From the IMG/VR virus record IMGVR_UViG_3300005747_000393, positions 1-24,465 of that record: 24,465 nucleotides of DNA; one strand, written 5' to 3'. Positions within the stretch are counted from its first letter, which is position 1; each line of letters begins with the position of its first letter. The notes below the pieces were generated by a model, which saw nothing but the letters and a program-made list of their open reading frames with translations, made no database searches and was not told the origin of the DNA. This DNA is from a virus. Made by a program: the position numbers and the translations under genes. This document shows, piece by piece, positions 16,347-24,042 of the stretch.

Positions 16347-18587
16347 TTAATCTTCAAAAAGTTTGAGGCCTTCATATAACGATTGCGAGAAGATATTGGA
16401 CATTGTACCATCATTCTTCGACCAATCATTATATGATGTAAGGCTATATGAAATAGTGTTATTGGGATCTGTAAAATCAATTATAGAGTTTTCAATATCA
16501 GTAGTTACATCTTTCTGATAATAAAAATTATATATATCTAAGATATCACGCCCACCTCCAGATAGCAGCGGCCATCCCCAGCTCGAATTATAATCGCTTA
16601 ATCTATAGTATTGCGAGCTCGACGATAGTGCCTGAGTTAAAAGGTCATCCTCTCCTTCTGTAAGTACTTCACATTGCCCAAATTGCTCAAGTGTAATTGG
16701 GGTACCGCTATTAAGTTCTTCCGATACAGCGGATACTAGCTGACCTGTTGACGTGCCGTATACAATACCATCCGTAATGGTAATAGTAGGAGTGGTTCTG
16801 GCGCTTAGTGGTAGGGTAGTATTTAACGTAGTAAATTTACCACTATACTTTTCTGAAGCTACAATTTGCTGCCCTGCGACAATAATACTACCTCCATTCA
16901 ATTTGTCACCTAAGTTGTAGCCATAAAATTCGTTATTTCGATAGCCATAAGATTGGTAGTATGTTTGATTTCTATTACGTCGACCGAATAATTGCGACCT
17001 ACTAATGGATAATAAATCAATAAGCCTATTAAGTTTAGGTGGGAAAGAATATTTATTTAACTCTGGTAAGCTAAGCATTTGTAAAATACCATCAAGCTCA
17101 TCAACATTACTTTCGTCGATAGATGAATTGTTATCAAAAAAGTTTTGTATCTTTTCATATGTAGCTTTACCGATAGAATCTTGTGTGGAGCTCAAATCTC
17201 CAAAAATTGATCCTAAGAAATCACTCATTAATACCTTAGCATCTGTAAATAATGGTTGTTCAGCAATATCTTTAAATGCTGCTTTAAAATCTATGTTTTC
17301 ACCTTTCTTTGAAATGGTATAGAAACTACTTGGGTAAACCGTAAAAGTATTACTAGCGCCGGATATAACATTACCAGAATATGTTGTATGTCCAGAAAGG
17401 TATACGTCTTCTAATGTATCGGAATTATTACTTACAAAATAACCTTTATAAAATCCTCCAGTATCTAAAGTTGATAGATCGAGGAAGTTTGAAGTTATAT
17501 CAATATCATAATTGGTTGTACCGTTAGTTAGAACGATATTTAGCTCTGGACCACTACCTGCACTTAATAGTGGCATATTCTTTTGAGTAAAGTTATTATC
17601 ATCTTTTACTTTAGCTACAAAAGCAATTTTTGTTGTAGCGAATTTTGTAGCACCAATATTAAAAGTTGTAAAGGAATTGTTAGGACCTTCCCCATCTAAC
17701 CCATTTGATGAAAATGAAAGCTTATCATATGTATTGTTGGAGATTATAGTAGAAGATACCCCGTAGTTAGTTGTGTTAGAGTATTCAAAAATATCTCCTT
17801 GCTTATAGCCAAAAATAAGATTATATTTACTCGGATAATCACTCTTAAAATATACATCAGCCGTGCCAGTCAAGCCTGCATAAAAAGCATCAGGATCTGT
17901 CTCCGTAGTTGACACAATCTCATTGCTGCTTAGTTTGATATAGATAGGCGTGTCTTCTGTAATTACATTATCAACTTCAATATTCTCAATTACCCCACTC
18001 GATGTTAATTTTTGAACAAATGATGAATAAGGCTTTAGGTGACCATAAGTCTCATTAGCGTAACCATTTCTAAAGTAATCATTATCAGCGCCGGCGGATG
18101 AATATGCTACTATTGATGGTATACCAGATTCAAGAGATCTATATGAATTATACCTCTCAATAGTAATTGGATTTTCTAGCTGACCTGCATCTGCAGATAA
18201 TACAGAAGATAGAGAGCTACTTACACTAATGTCAAGTTTATCTTCAATATAGTCTTTAATATCTACTTTTAAAGAAAAGGTATCTAGATAACCTGTACCA
18301 GACTCATCATATAAGTAGCATGTAACTTTATAACGACCCGGCTTGTCATACGCATGAGATGCAGTAACACTCTCTACTGTAGTACCATCACCGAAATTCC
18401 ATACAAGCCGTTTATTAGAAACAAAATCCTCTATACCATCATTTAAATTGGGTATAAAATGGAGAGGTGTAAACGGAAGTGCGAAAGTTTCATATGTCTC
18501 TACATTTCTATAATCTCGTACATAGAAAAAATTGTATAGCAAATCGAATTCACCAGATGAATCGAGTTGTAGAGAACTTAACGACAT
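16347..18587 (-). CDS. Virion structural protein with N-terminal PKD domain
   Basis: 746 aa. Residues about 35-110 form a PKD/Ig-like domain. The hallmark VWNFGDGTTVESVTASHAY is at 62-80 and GRYKVTCYLYD, the closing strand, at 84-94. The rest is Ser/Asn-rich beta structure of no recognised family. A helical stretch sits at about 430-520 (ADAKVLMSDFLGSIFGDLSS region and EKIQNFFDN), and a Gly/Tyr/Arg/Asn-rich piece (QLFGRRNRNQTYYQSYGYRN) at about 540-560. It directly follows the gp6-like wedge gene. PKD domains in virions are usually surface-exposed and thought to make weak carbohydrate or protein contacts. Preceded by ATTAAATA (18594-18601), 6 bp from the ATG. Likely a wedge-bound baseplate protein; the exact role is unknown. 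Confidence 0.7.
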   Translation of the reverse strand: MSLSSLQLDSSGEFDLLYNFFYVRDYRNVETYETFALPFTPLHFIPNLNDGIEDFVSNKRLVWNFGDGTTVESVTASHAYDKPGRYKVTCYLYDESGTGYLDTFSLKVDIKDYIEDKLDISVSSSLSSVLSADAGQLENPITIERYNSYRSLESGIPSIVAYSSAGADNDYFRNGYANETYGHLKPYSSFVQKLTSSGVIENIEVDNVITEDTPIYIKLSSNEIVSTTETDPDAFYAGLTGTADVYFKSDYPSKYNLIFGYKQGDIFEYSNTTNYGVSSTIISNNTYDKLSFSSNGLDGEGPNNSFTTFNIGATKFATTKIAFVAKVKDDNNFTQKNMPLLSAGSGPELNIVLTNGTTNYDIDITSNFLDLSTLDTGGFYKGYFVSNNSDTLEDVYLSGHTTYSGNVISGASNTFTVYPSSFYTISKKGENIDFKAAFKDIAEQPLFTDAKVLMSDFLGSIFGDLSSTQDSIGKATYEKIQNFFDNNSSIDESNVDELDGILQMLSLPELNKYSFPPKLNRLIDLLSISRSQLFGRRNRNQTYYQSYGYRNNEFYGYNLGDKLNGGSIIVAGQQIVASEKYSGKFTTLNTTLPLSARTTPTITITDGIVYGTSTGQLVSAVSEELNSGTPITLEQFGQCEVLTEGEDDLLTQALSSSSQYYRLSDYNSSWGWPLLSGGGRDILDIYNFYYQKDVTTDIENSIIDFTDPNNTISYSLTSYNDWSKNDGTMSNIFSQSLYEGLKLFED

Positions 18588-18593
18588 ATAACA

Positions 18594-18601
18594 TATTTAA
18601 T
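18594..18601 (-). promoter_or_regulatory. Late-promoter-like box ATTAAATA before PKD structural gene
   Basis: Six bp upstream of the ATG at 18587, identical to the octamers at 20436-20443 and 12874-12881. Confidence 0.45.
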
Positions 18602-18602
18602 C

Positions 18603-20429
18603 TTACAATCGTCGTATAGCAATCTTATTCGTGATATTTTGAGGATTGTAGAAATATGCAAATTGAAAATCTTCTAATTGATAATTTAGAGATTGTAAAA
18701 CATTATCTTCGTTTTTGTAATCGGGATTCCAAATAACAAAATTCAAATTAGGTACTATACTATCACCGTTAATAGTATCAAGACCAGTTACACCAGGGAT
18801 GTTAAGAATATCTGTGGTGAGCCGTGCAACATCAATAAGATCACCTAACTGCACTCCATTAAAGTAGTTGTTGAGAATATTATATATTGAAGATTTGATA
18901 GAACCGTCATTAAGAGCTTGATTCTTATCTAAAGTAACACGTAGCTGAGAATTATTAACTGTATCGTCTACGGAATCATCATCTACATTAGGTGCTCCAA
19001 ATGCAAAGGCTTTAAATATTGGATCTGAAATAACTACATTCTGTGTAATGTCCTTTTTATTATCACAAAATTCCGCAAGGAGTTGTTTTTGAGCAGAATT
19101 TAAATAATTTGGAGTAAGCCCGTTTAAGGTAGGGTTACTATTCGGCACTGTGTATACATACACATTATTAAATGATGTCGATGCAGAGAATAAAACCTGC
19201 GAAAATAAAATCCTTGAATCATCATTACCTTGTGCGAGACCTATATCATCATAATACGATAACACTTTAGATGTATAATCGTTATTAGATAAGATTTTAA
19301 CATCGCGTGTAATATTGTTAAAGTTTCTATTAAGTTGATATTCATAATCATCTTTAGTAACTAAACGATTTTGCGCAGCAAAAACTTTTGGTGCATTACG
19401 TCTTATATCTGCTACAGTCTCTGCTATTTTAGTTGGAGATGAAGCAAAGCGGTTGTTGAGAAGTAAGTCGCCTAATTGTGCGGCAGTAATTAACGTTTGA
19501 TTAGTATCGTAAATAATATTTTTTACTGCATCGAAATTAGTGGATCCAAATAAAGTGAAAGAAGTATCCGTAAATGAATTAGGTCCCACTATACCTGCTT
19601 CATTATCCGATATAACATAAAAAATTAAAACCGTGTCATTAGCTTCTAATTGTTTACCGTTTAAATTATTACCAAATTTGAATTCGTAGTTACCGCTGCC
19701 ATTTAAACGCTTTTCATATTTTTTAGCATCTGCACTCTCTAAGAATAAGGACGACGTTTCTTCGTATTGCGACCATTCTCCTGTTGTATTATTTTGTACA
19801 AATATGTTAAATGAATTATCACTAATAAATTTTGAATCTCGAACGTTAGATGTACTCTGTATAAATTGTTTAGATGTAAAGCTATCAATTAAAATAATAT
19901 TTTCATATGGCTCACCAGTAGCATTATATGATGTTTCGGTAATAGTGCCTTGATATAAAGTACTATTAGAAGGTGCAACTTGTTCTAAAGTGTTATCTAT
20001 AGTTTTCTCAAAAGTAATATCTTCAATAGTTACGTAGTTATTGCCATTAGCTGCAACTGAACTAAATCTTGGAAGAGTATATACATTAGAAGTTAAATTA
20101 CGTGCAGAGAGAGATATGTTAACTAAGGACGTTTGATCACCTAGTGGATTGTATCCAATGGTAGATACAAGCTTATTCATATTTTCATAAATAGTAGCTG
20201 TACTAAATGTAGATTCATTAGAGGTTGTGTTAAGCTGAAAAAGCAACACATGATACATATATGCTACAACATCAATAAATGCACTAAAGTTTGAACCTTC
20301 AAAGTTTTGATCTGTAAAGGTTTCATTCTCATTAAGCCTGTCAATAATTAAAGTCTTGAGAGAATTAGCATCAAAAGAAAGATAAGCGTTCCTCGGAAGG
20401 CTGTAGTCTGTAAAATCTTGGAGGCTCAT
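18603..20429 (-). CDS. Baseplate wedge protein, gp6-like (baseplate J family)
   Basis: 608 aa, close to the length of T4 gp6 (660 aa). The N-terminal pattern FTDQNFEGSNFSAFIDVVAY (38-57) corresponds to the DYDFEGSRLNVLCDLLAY-type segment of T4 gp6. ADIRRNAPKVFAAQNRLVTK (340-359) followed by DDYE is the typical baseplate-J motif (AP...RxQNRAVTxxDYE). The product is a core wedge subunit whose dimers form the inner iris of the baseplate in T4. It is next to the gp25-like gene, the conserved gp25-gp6 pairing. An ATTAAATA box (20436-20443) is 6 bp upstream of the ATG; no Shine-Dalgarno is seen. Confidence 0.9.
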   Translation of the reverse strand: MSLQDFTDYSLPRNAYLSFDANSLKTLIIDRLNENETFTDQNFEGSNFSAFIDVVAYMYHVLLFQLNTTSNESTFSTATIYENMNKLVSTIGYNPLGDQTSLVNISLSARNLTSNVYTLPRFSSVAANGNNYVTIEDITFEKTIDNTLEQVAPSNSTLYQGTITETSYNATGEPYENIILIDSFTSKQFIQSTSNVRDSKFISDNSFNIFVQNNTTGEWSQYEETSSLFLESADAKKYEKRLNGSGNYEFKFGNNLNGKQLEANDTVLIFYVISDNEAGIVGPNSFTDTSFTLFGSTNFDAVKNIIYDTNQTLITAAQLGDLLLNNRFASSPTKIAETVADIRRNAPKVFAAQNRLVTKDDYEYQLNRNFNNITRDVKILSNNDYTSKVLSYYDDIGLAQGNDDSRILFSQVLFSASTSFNNVYVYTVPNSNPTLNGLTPNYLNSAQKQLLAEFCDNKKDITQNVVISDPIFKAFAFGAPNVDDDSVDDTVNNSQLRVTLDKNQALNDGSIKSSIYNILNNYFNGVQLGDLIDVARLTTDILNIPGVTGLDTINGDSIVPNLNFVIWNPDYKNEDNVLQSLNYQLEDFQFAYFYNPQNITNKIAIRRL

Positions 20430-20435
20430 TGTATA

Positions 20436-20443
20436 TATTTAAT
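20436..20443 (-). promoter_or_regulatory. Late-promoter-like box ATTAAATA before gp6-like gene
   Basis: Six bp upstream of the ATG at 20429. The same octamer stands at the same or similar spacing before the genes starting at 18587 and 12864. Confidence 0.45.
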
Positions 20444-20455
20444 CTAATGGCATTG

Positions 20456-20941
20456 TTATACAACAACGTAACCATCTTTATTGAGAGTAGCATTTAAAGA
20501 TAGATTGTTGATATCTAAATTAGGTATACTAAATCCAATTTCGATGTTGTATTGATTTTGTTCTGGTAATCCTTCAATACTAACGCTATTGAGAGTGATG
20601 CGAGGCTCTTGAACACCTAAATTTAAATAGATGAATTGACTTAAAAAGTATGAAGTAGTTGTATTGATAGGCTCAAACAAATAGCTTCTAAAATCTAAAC
20701 CTAAAAGTGGGTTAAGTAATTTTTGACCAGGGGTAGTAGTAAGAATATTTTTAACTGAATTAATAACAGCTTGACCGTCTTGTATTTCGGCAAGATCTTT
20801 TGGTCCGGATTCAGAGTATAATTCCGGTTTTACAAAGCGGTTAAAATCTAAATCAAACTTTATATCTTTATAGAGATAGCCGTCCTGTAAAGATTTCTGC
20901 TCAATTGAAGATCTTTCTAAATTATCTAATCTTACCGCCAT
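20456..20941 (-). CDS. Baseplate wedge protein, GPW/gp25-like
   Basis: 161 aa, slightly longer than T4 gp25 (132 aa). The family signature is at 66-91: ILTTTPGQKLLNPLLGLDFR, then SYLFEP. This is the conserved TxxGERxxxPxFG core of the gp25/GPW family (historically annotated as lysozyme-like), preceded by the AVINSVKN helix. In contractile tails this protein sits in the inner baseplate next to the sheath and gp6. It is the first gene of the leftward block, with its promoter in the 40-bp divergent region. The pairing with gp6 immediately downstream strongly supports the call. Confidence 0.92.
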   Translation of the reverse strand: MAVRLDNLERSSIEQKSLQDGYLYKDIKFDLDFNRFVKPELYSESGPKDLAEIQDGQAVINSVKNILTTTPGQKLLNPLLGLDFRSYLFEPINTTTSYFLSQFIYLNLGVQEPRITLNSVSIEGLPEQNQYNIEIGFSIPNLDINNLSLNATLNKDGYVVV

Positions 20942-20954
20942 AAATTTGTATAAA

Positions 20955-20962
20955 TATTTATC
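20955..20962 (-). promoter_or_regulatory. Late-promoter-like box GATAAATA before gp25-like gene
   Basis: It matches TATAAATA at 7 of 8 positions and lies 13 bp upstream of the gp25-like ATG. This is the only box with a gap longer than 9 bp. Confidence 0.45.
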
Positions 20963-20968
20963 TTAACG

Positions 20969-20976
20969 ACTAAATA
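20969..20976 (+). promoter_or_regulatory. Late-promoter-like box ACTAAATA before 164-aa gene
   Basis: Five bp upstream of the ATG at 20982; a stronger exact TATAAATA lies 20 bp further upstream. Confidence 0.4.
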
Positions 20977-20981
20977 TTAGT

Positions 20982-21476
20982 ATGGCTAAAGACAAAAAAT
21001 TTCTCCATCTTTTTGAGTACTATATGGCTAAGTACCCTGCACGTGGAACGCAAGGCGGTTTTCAGCAAAATGATGTTTTCAAATTTAATGATAACTTTAA
21101 GAGTGATGAAGCGTATGAAGGTCTTCCATCTAACGTAAAGGAAATTGTTGATGATTTTATCGATACTGGATTACATCTTCGTGTTAGAGGAATTAGCCCG
21201 GAAGGAGATAAAGTAACCCTTTCAGTTGACCATGGAGGTGGTCGTTATGTCGGTAATGTTGATGTTCCATGTTGTCTTGGTGAGCCTGTTGATTTTGGAG
21301 TTAATTTACCTCCAATTCCTGATGCACAAAAGCGTAAAGATGATGTTAACATTGACCCTAAAGATGTTGAGCAAGATGAAGAAAATCCATCTAACATGAG
21401 TGATAAAGGAGATGGTAAGCTCTCTAAGACAGAGCTCACTCTCGAGAAAGAGAGTTATACACAACAGTACATTTAA
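20982..21476 (+). CDS. Conserved-looking phage protein of unknown function, acidic C-terminus
   Basis: 164 aa. Residues 1-20 (KKFLHLFEYYMAKYPARG) are helical. Residues about 40-110 look like a compact beta domain (GLHLRVRGIS, DKVTLSVDHGGGRYVGNVDV, then the unusual Cys-Cys pair in VPCCLGEPVDFG). Residues about 115-164 are a charged, probably disordered acidic tail (DPKDVEQDEENP, DKGDGKLSKTE). I do not recognise the family. It is the first gene of the rightward block and its TAA overlaps the ATG of the zinc-ribbon gene (TAATG). A structural or lysis-module accessory role is only a guess from position. Confidence 0.7.
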   Translation: MAKDKKFLHLFEYYMAKYPARGTQGGFQQNDVFKFNDNFKSDEAYEGLPSNVKEIVDDFIDTGLHLRVRGISPEGDKVTLSVDHGGGRYVGNVDVPCCLGEPVDFGVNLPPIPDAQKRKDDVNIDPKDVEQDEENPSNMSDKGDGKLSKTELTLEKESYTQQYI

Positions 21477-21631
21477 TGTCTAAAAAAGAAAAGCCTACAA
21501 CGAAGTGGTGCCCTGTATGTCATAGTTCGCAAAAGATATCCGGGTTTCGTTCGTATAGGTGTAAAGAATGTTGGATAGCAGCTGGTAAACCTAAAACTAT
21601 AAGGCCAAAAAGCAATGACGGAACAGTTTGA
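21476..21631 (+). CDS. Zinc-ribbon mini-protein (51 aa)
   Basis: The frame runs ATG to TGA with 51 residues. Two CxxC knuckles, WCPVCHSS (11-18) and RCKECWI (28-34), make a four-cysteine zinc-ribbon. The remainder is Lys/Arg-rich (MSKKEKPTTK, KPKTIRPK), typical of nucleic-acid-contacting mini-proteins. The ATG overlaps the stop of the gene before it by one base, and its last 17 bp overlap the start of the lysozyme gene, so translation is probably coupled on both sides. The Cys spacing pattern, compact overlaps and normal codon use support a real gene. A DNA- or RNA-binding or regulatory role is inferred. Confidence 0.7.
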   Translation: MSKKEKPTTKWCPVCHSSQKISGFRSYRCKECWIAAGKPKTIRPKSNDGTV

Positions 21632-22328
21632 TGAAGGGTTTAAAGAGATACTTTTAGGTCTACTCTCTCTTGGTGCAACTGCATATGAAACTGATTATAT
21701 CCTTAAGTTACTAAATAAGCGTCCTGAACCAGTTGAGCAAAAAATTGAGGCTCTTAAAAAAGCTGATGATATGATATCATCAACTAAATTTGATCAGGTT
21801 GCTGCTAAAGTAATGCAACGACTTAAATTGGAAAATGAGCCAGTCGAAATTAAATCAGAGCCAGTTAAAGTTAAACCTAACATTAAGAGTAATCCTAAAA
21901 AAGGATCGCCAGAATATATTGTAAACCGTCTCCGTAAAGGTGGGCTCACCACAACTGCTGCTGTGGGTATAGTTGCCAATCTTAAAGCAGAGTCTAATTT
22001 AAATCCAGCTATTAAACAATATGGTGGTGGTCCTGGTAGAGGATTAGCTCAGTGGGAGAAGGGTGGTCGTTATGATACCGACCCAATTAACTTAGTTAAG
22101 TTTGCTAAGCGTAGGGGTACTGATTGGAGTGACTTAGATACTCAAATTGATTTTATATTATATGAAATGGATAGGCATCCTGAATATAAGAGGGTTAAAG
22201 AGATGCTTAATAATACTGATAATGTAGAAGACGCCACATTGATATTCTTAAAAAAATATGAAAAGGCTGGTACTCCACATACATCTAAAAGAATAAAGTA
22301 TGCTGAAGAACTAAATGATTTGATATAA
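21615..22328 (+). CDS. Phage tail lysozyme-type muramidase
   Basis: 237 aa. The C-terminal half is a Phage_lysozyme2-type (tail lysozyme) domain. [20 protein letters not shown] (111-130) carries the probable catalytic Glu126, and [14 protein letters not shown] (139-152) is the conserved second motif. [13 protein letters not shown] (173-185) and [13 protein letters not shown], with [13 protein letters not shown] near the end, complete the family pattern. Residues 1-32 form a hydrophobic helix ([20 protein letters not shown]) that may serve as a membrane or virion anchor. Residues about 40-98 are a charged linker ([13 protein letters not shown]). It would cleave peptidoglycan during entry or egress. 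The gene overlaps the zinc-ribbon gene and lies just before the propeller adhesin gene. An AGGCC at about 12 bp upstream is a weak Shine-Dalgarno candidate. Confidence 0.85.
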   Translation: MTEQFDEGFKEILLGLLSLGATAYETDYILKLLNKRPEPVEQKIEALKKADDMISSTKFDQVAAKVMQRLKLENEPVEIKSEPVKVKPNIKSNPKKGSPEYIVNRLRKGGLTTTAAVGIVANLKAESNLNPAIKQYGGGPGRGLAQWEKGGRYDTDPINLVKFAKRRGTDWSDLDTQIDFILYEMDRHPEYKRVKEMLNNTDNVEDATLIFLKKYEKAGTPHTSKRIKYAEELNDLI

Positions 22329-22330
22329 AA

Positions 22331-23977
22331 ATGTTTTGGGGTAGCAAACACTTGTTAAAGACATTTGAAAACATAAATAGCCATATGAGCAGTAATACAG
22401 ATGTAAGTTGGCCAAAGTTAAGTTTTTTAGATGGTGAGATTCAAGGCAACCTTACAAAGACACGTAGTATAGCTTTAGATGATTCTGGGATAATTCACGC
22501 GCTAGGGTACAAATCTGAATTCTATGCGAAAACATATACCTCTCTAGATAAGATAGAGAAAATGCCTGAAGGCTATAAAGGTTTTGTTGGAACCGTAGAA
22601 TGCTCCGATGGCAATACTTATTTCTTGCCAGCCTATACGAAATCTTTTGGAAAACTAAATAGGGCTAGCGGCGAACTTACTATAGAAGAAAAATTATCAT
22701 ACTCCCCTCAAGTTAGATCTGGCGTGGAAGGGTTGAATGGTATTATTTACATGCCTTCGTATACTACAAATCTCAGAATTTTAACCCTCAATACAAAAAC
22801 TGGCGAAATTGGAAGTATTATTCCAGAAAAAGATAAAAGACCAGGGTACATGTCTAGGTTTGGCCATATCTGGGGAGCAGCTACAGACTGCAAAGGTGAG
22901 ATCTATATGCCCCCTGCTTTAAATTCAAGCGCAGCAAAGATTGATAAAAATGGGGAGTTTAAATACCTTGAAGGTCCCCCTATCACCTCAGGGGTATCAG
23001 GTTTTAGTGTGAAATATGTAGGCGCAATTTACGTAAAAGGAGTCAATAAAGTATTTTGCCTACCAAGAACAGGTAAGAAGATTCTTATTATTAATTGTTC
23101 AGATGATTCCTACGAAGAAATCGATCTTCCAAAAGATTACCTCGCAGTAGTAAATAAAAACAAAAACTTCCATGGCTACTTGGCCCCTGATGGTTGGCTT
23201 TATAGCGCCTTCTGGGCCGATACTAAGTGCTTTAGAATCAATCCTAACACATATGAAATTCAATGGAAGGATTATAGTGAGGAGTTTATGGATGGTAAAG
23301 ATACTATTGAAGAGGGTTCTGGTATTATGAGTATAGGTACGGGATTTACAACAGCCACCATTACCGTCGGTAAAAGTGTATATTTCGGTTTAGCTGGCAC
23401 TTCTAAAGCAGTTAAATTAGAATTTGAACCCCTAGTTGCTAAATTACCCAAACCGACAAATGTTATTATGAGTGAGATTAAAATTAATAGTAACGACATT
23501 ACTCCTGGTATTAGAAGTTTGATGGGAGCTTTACTAGCTACGGATAGTGATAAAGAAATTACAATTACTATCTCTAGTAAAGATGTGCCAACAGTGAGTC
23601 CGAGTCCTTCACCATCTCAGACTCCACCACATTCTCTCCCTGTAACACCTAGTGTAACACCTAGTGTAACTCCTTCAAAGACTCCGAGTGTTACTTCAAG
23701 CGCTACACCAGCTGTATCGCCACCAGTTTCCCCAACCAATACACCATCTGTTACTCCGAGTATTACACCTACGAGCTCAGTTACACCATCGGTGACTCTA
23801 AGTGCTATCCCTAGTATAACTCCAACAGTGTGTCTGAGTCCTTCACCATCTTTTGTTTGCCTCACTCCAACAGTGAGTCCGAGTCCTACATGCAACTACG
23901 CAAATTACTGCACTTGCAGTAACTATTGTTGCTCAACAACTACATACTATTGTAGTTGTAATATCTGTTGTTGCTAG
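22331..23977 (+). CDS. Beta-propeller protein with T/S/P stalk and cysteine-rich C-terminus
   Basis: 548 aa from the ATG at 22331, two bases after the lysozyme stop. An alternative ATG at 22385 (530 aa, MSSNTDVSW) has a CATAAATA box 5 bp before it (22372-22379), the same arrangement as at 7548, and may be the true start. Residues about 45-380 contain repeated strands ([69 protein letters not shown]) like a 6-7-bladed propeller. Residues about 418-500 are VTPS/SPSPS repeats similar to the two proteins at the left end. The last 50 residues hold 12 Cys (10 in the last 28), ending CSCNICCC. Such an end suggests dense disulfides or metal binding. A displayed adhesin or receptor-binding protein is the inference. 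Confidence 0.75.
   Translation: MFWGSKHLLKTFENINSHMSSNTDVSWPKLSFLDGEIQGNLTKTRSIALDDSGIIHALGYKSEFYAKTYTSLDKIEKMPEGYKGFVGTVECSDGNTYFLPAYTKSFGKLNRASGELTIEEKLSYSPQVRSGVEGLNGIIYMPSYTTNLRILTLNTKTGEIGSIIPEKDKRPGYMSRFGHIWGAATDCKGEIYMPPALNSSAAKIDKNGEFKYLEGPPITSGVSGFSVKYVGAIYVKGVNKVFCLPRTGKKILIINCSDDSYEEIDLPKDYLAVVNKNKNFHGYLAPDGWLYSAFWADTKCFRINPNTYEIQWKDYSEEFMDGKDTIEEGSGIMSIGTGFTTATITVGKSVYFGLAGTSKAVKLEFEPLVAKLPKPTNVIMSEIKINSNDITPGIRSLMGALLATDSDKEITITISSKDVPTVSPSPSPSQTPPHSLPVTPSVTPSVTPSKTPSVTSSATPAVSPPVSPTNTPSVTPSITPTSSVTPSVTLSAIPSITPTVCLSPSPSFVCLTPTVSPSPTCNYANYCTCSNYCCSTTTYYCSCNICCC
22372..22379 (+). promoter_or_regulatory. Late-promoter-like box CATAAATA inside 5' end of propeller gene
   Basis: Five bp before an in-frame ATG at 22385. 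The arrangement is the same as for the short tail fibre gene, supporting an internal start or promoter. Confidence 0.35.
23587..23890 (+). repeat. SPSPS/VTPS repeat of the propeller protein
   Basis: In-frame units encode SPSPS, VTPS, SITPT and SSVTPS. They are shorter and more diverged than the left-end arrays but use the same vocabulary. Confidence 0.85.
23768..23788 (+). repeat. 21-bp inverted copy of 447-467
   Basis: The right partner of the long-distance inverted repeat, inside the stalk of the propeller protein. Confidence 0.8.
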
Positions 23978-23993
23978 TTAATTATGTAACAAC

Positions 23994-24023
23994 AAAAAGC
24001 CGGGCTATAGCCCGGCTTTTTTT
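23994..24023. terminator. Bidirectional intrinsic terminator
   Basis: A perfect 18-bp palindrome (23999-24016) pairs GCCGGGC with GCCCGGC around a TATA loop. It is flanked by five A on the left and seven T on the right. It can stop transcription from the rightward block and from the convergent acidic-protein gene. Confidence 0.95.
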
Positions 24024-24042
24024 ATATAGTAATTTTATGTTA

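Larger units (their letters stand above)
20942..20981. promoter_or_regulatory. Divergent late-promoter region with overlapping T4-type late boxes
   Basis: TATAAATA on the + strand (20949-20956) is an exact match to the T4 late promoter consensus. On the - strand GATAAATA (20962-20955) is a 7/8 match. The two boxes overlap within a perfect 12-bp palindrome at 20950-20961. A second + box, ACTAAATA, lies at 20969-20976, 5 bp before the ATG of the 164-aa gene. These would drive the leftward baseplate block and the rightward lysis/adhesin block. Confidence 0.6.

Noticed and set aside
20456-20941. gp25-like protein as an active lysozyme
   Set aside because: The family was once called lysozyme-like, but in contractile tails it is a structural wedge component; the real muramidase candidate is at 21615-22328.
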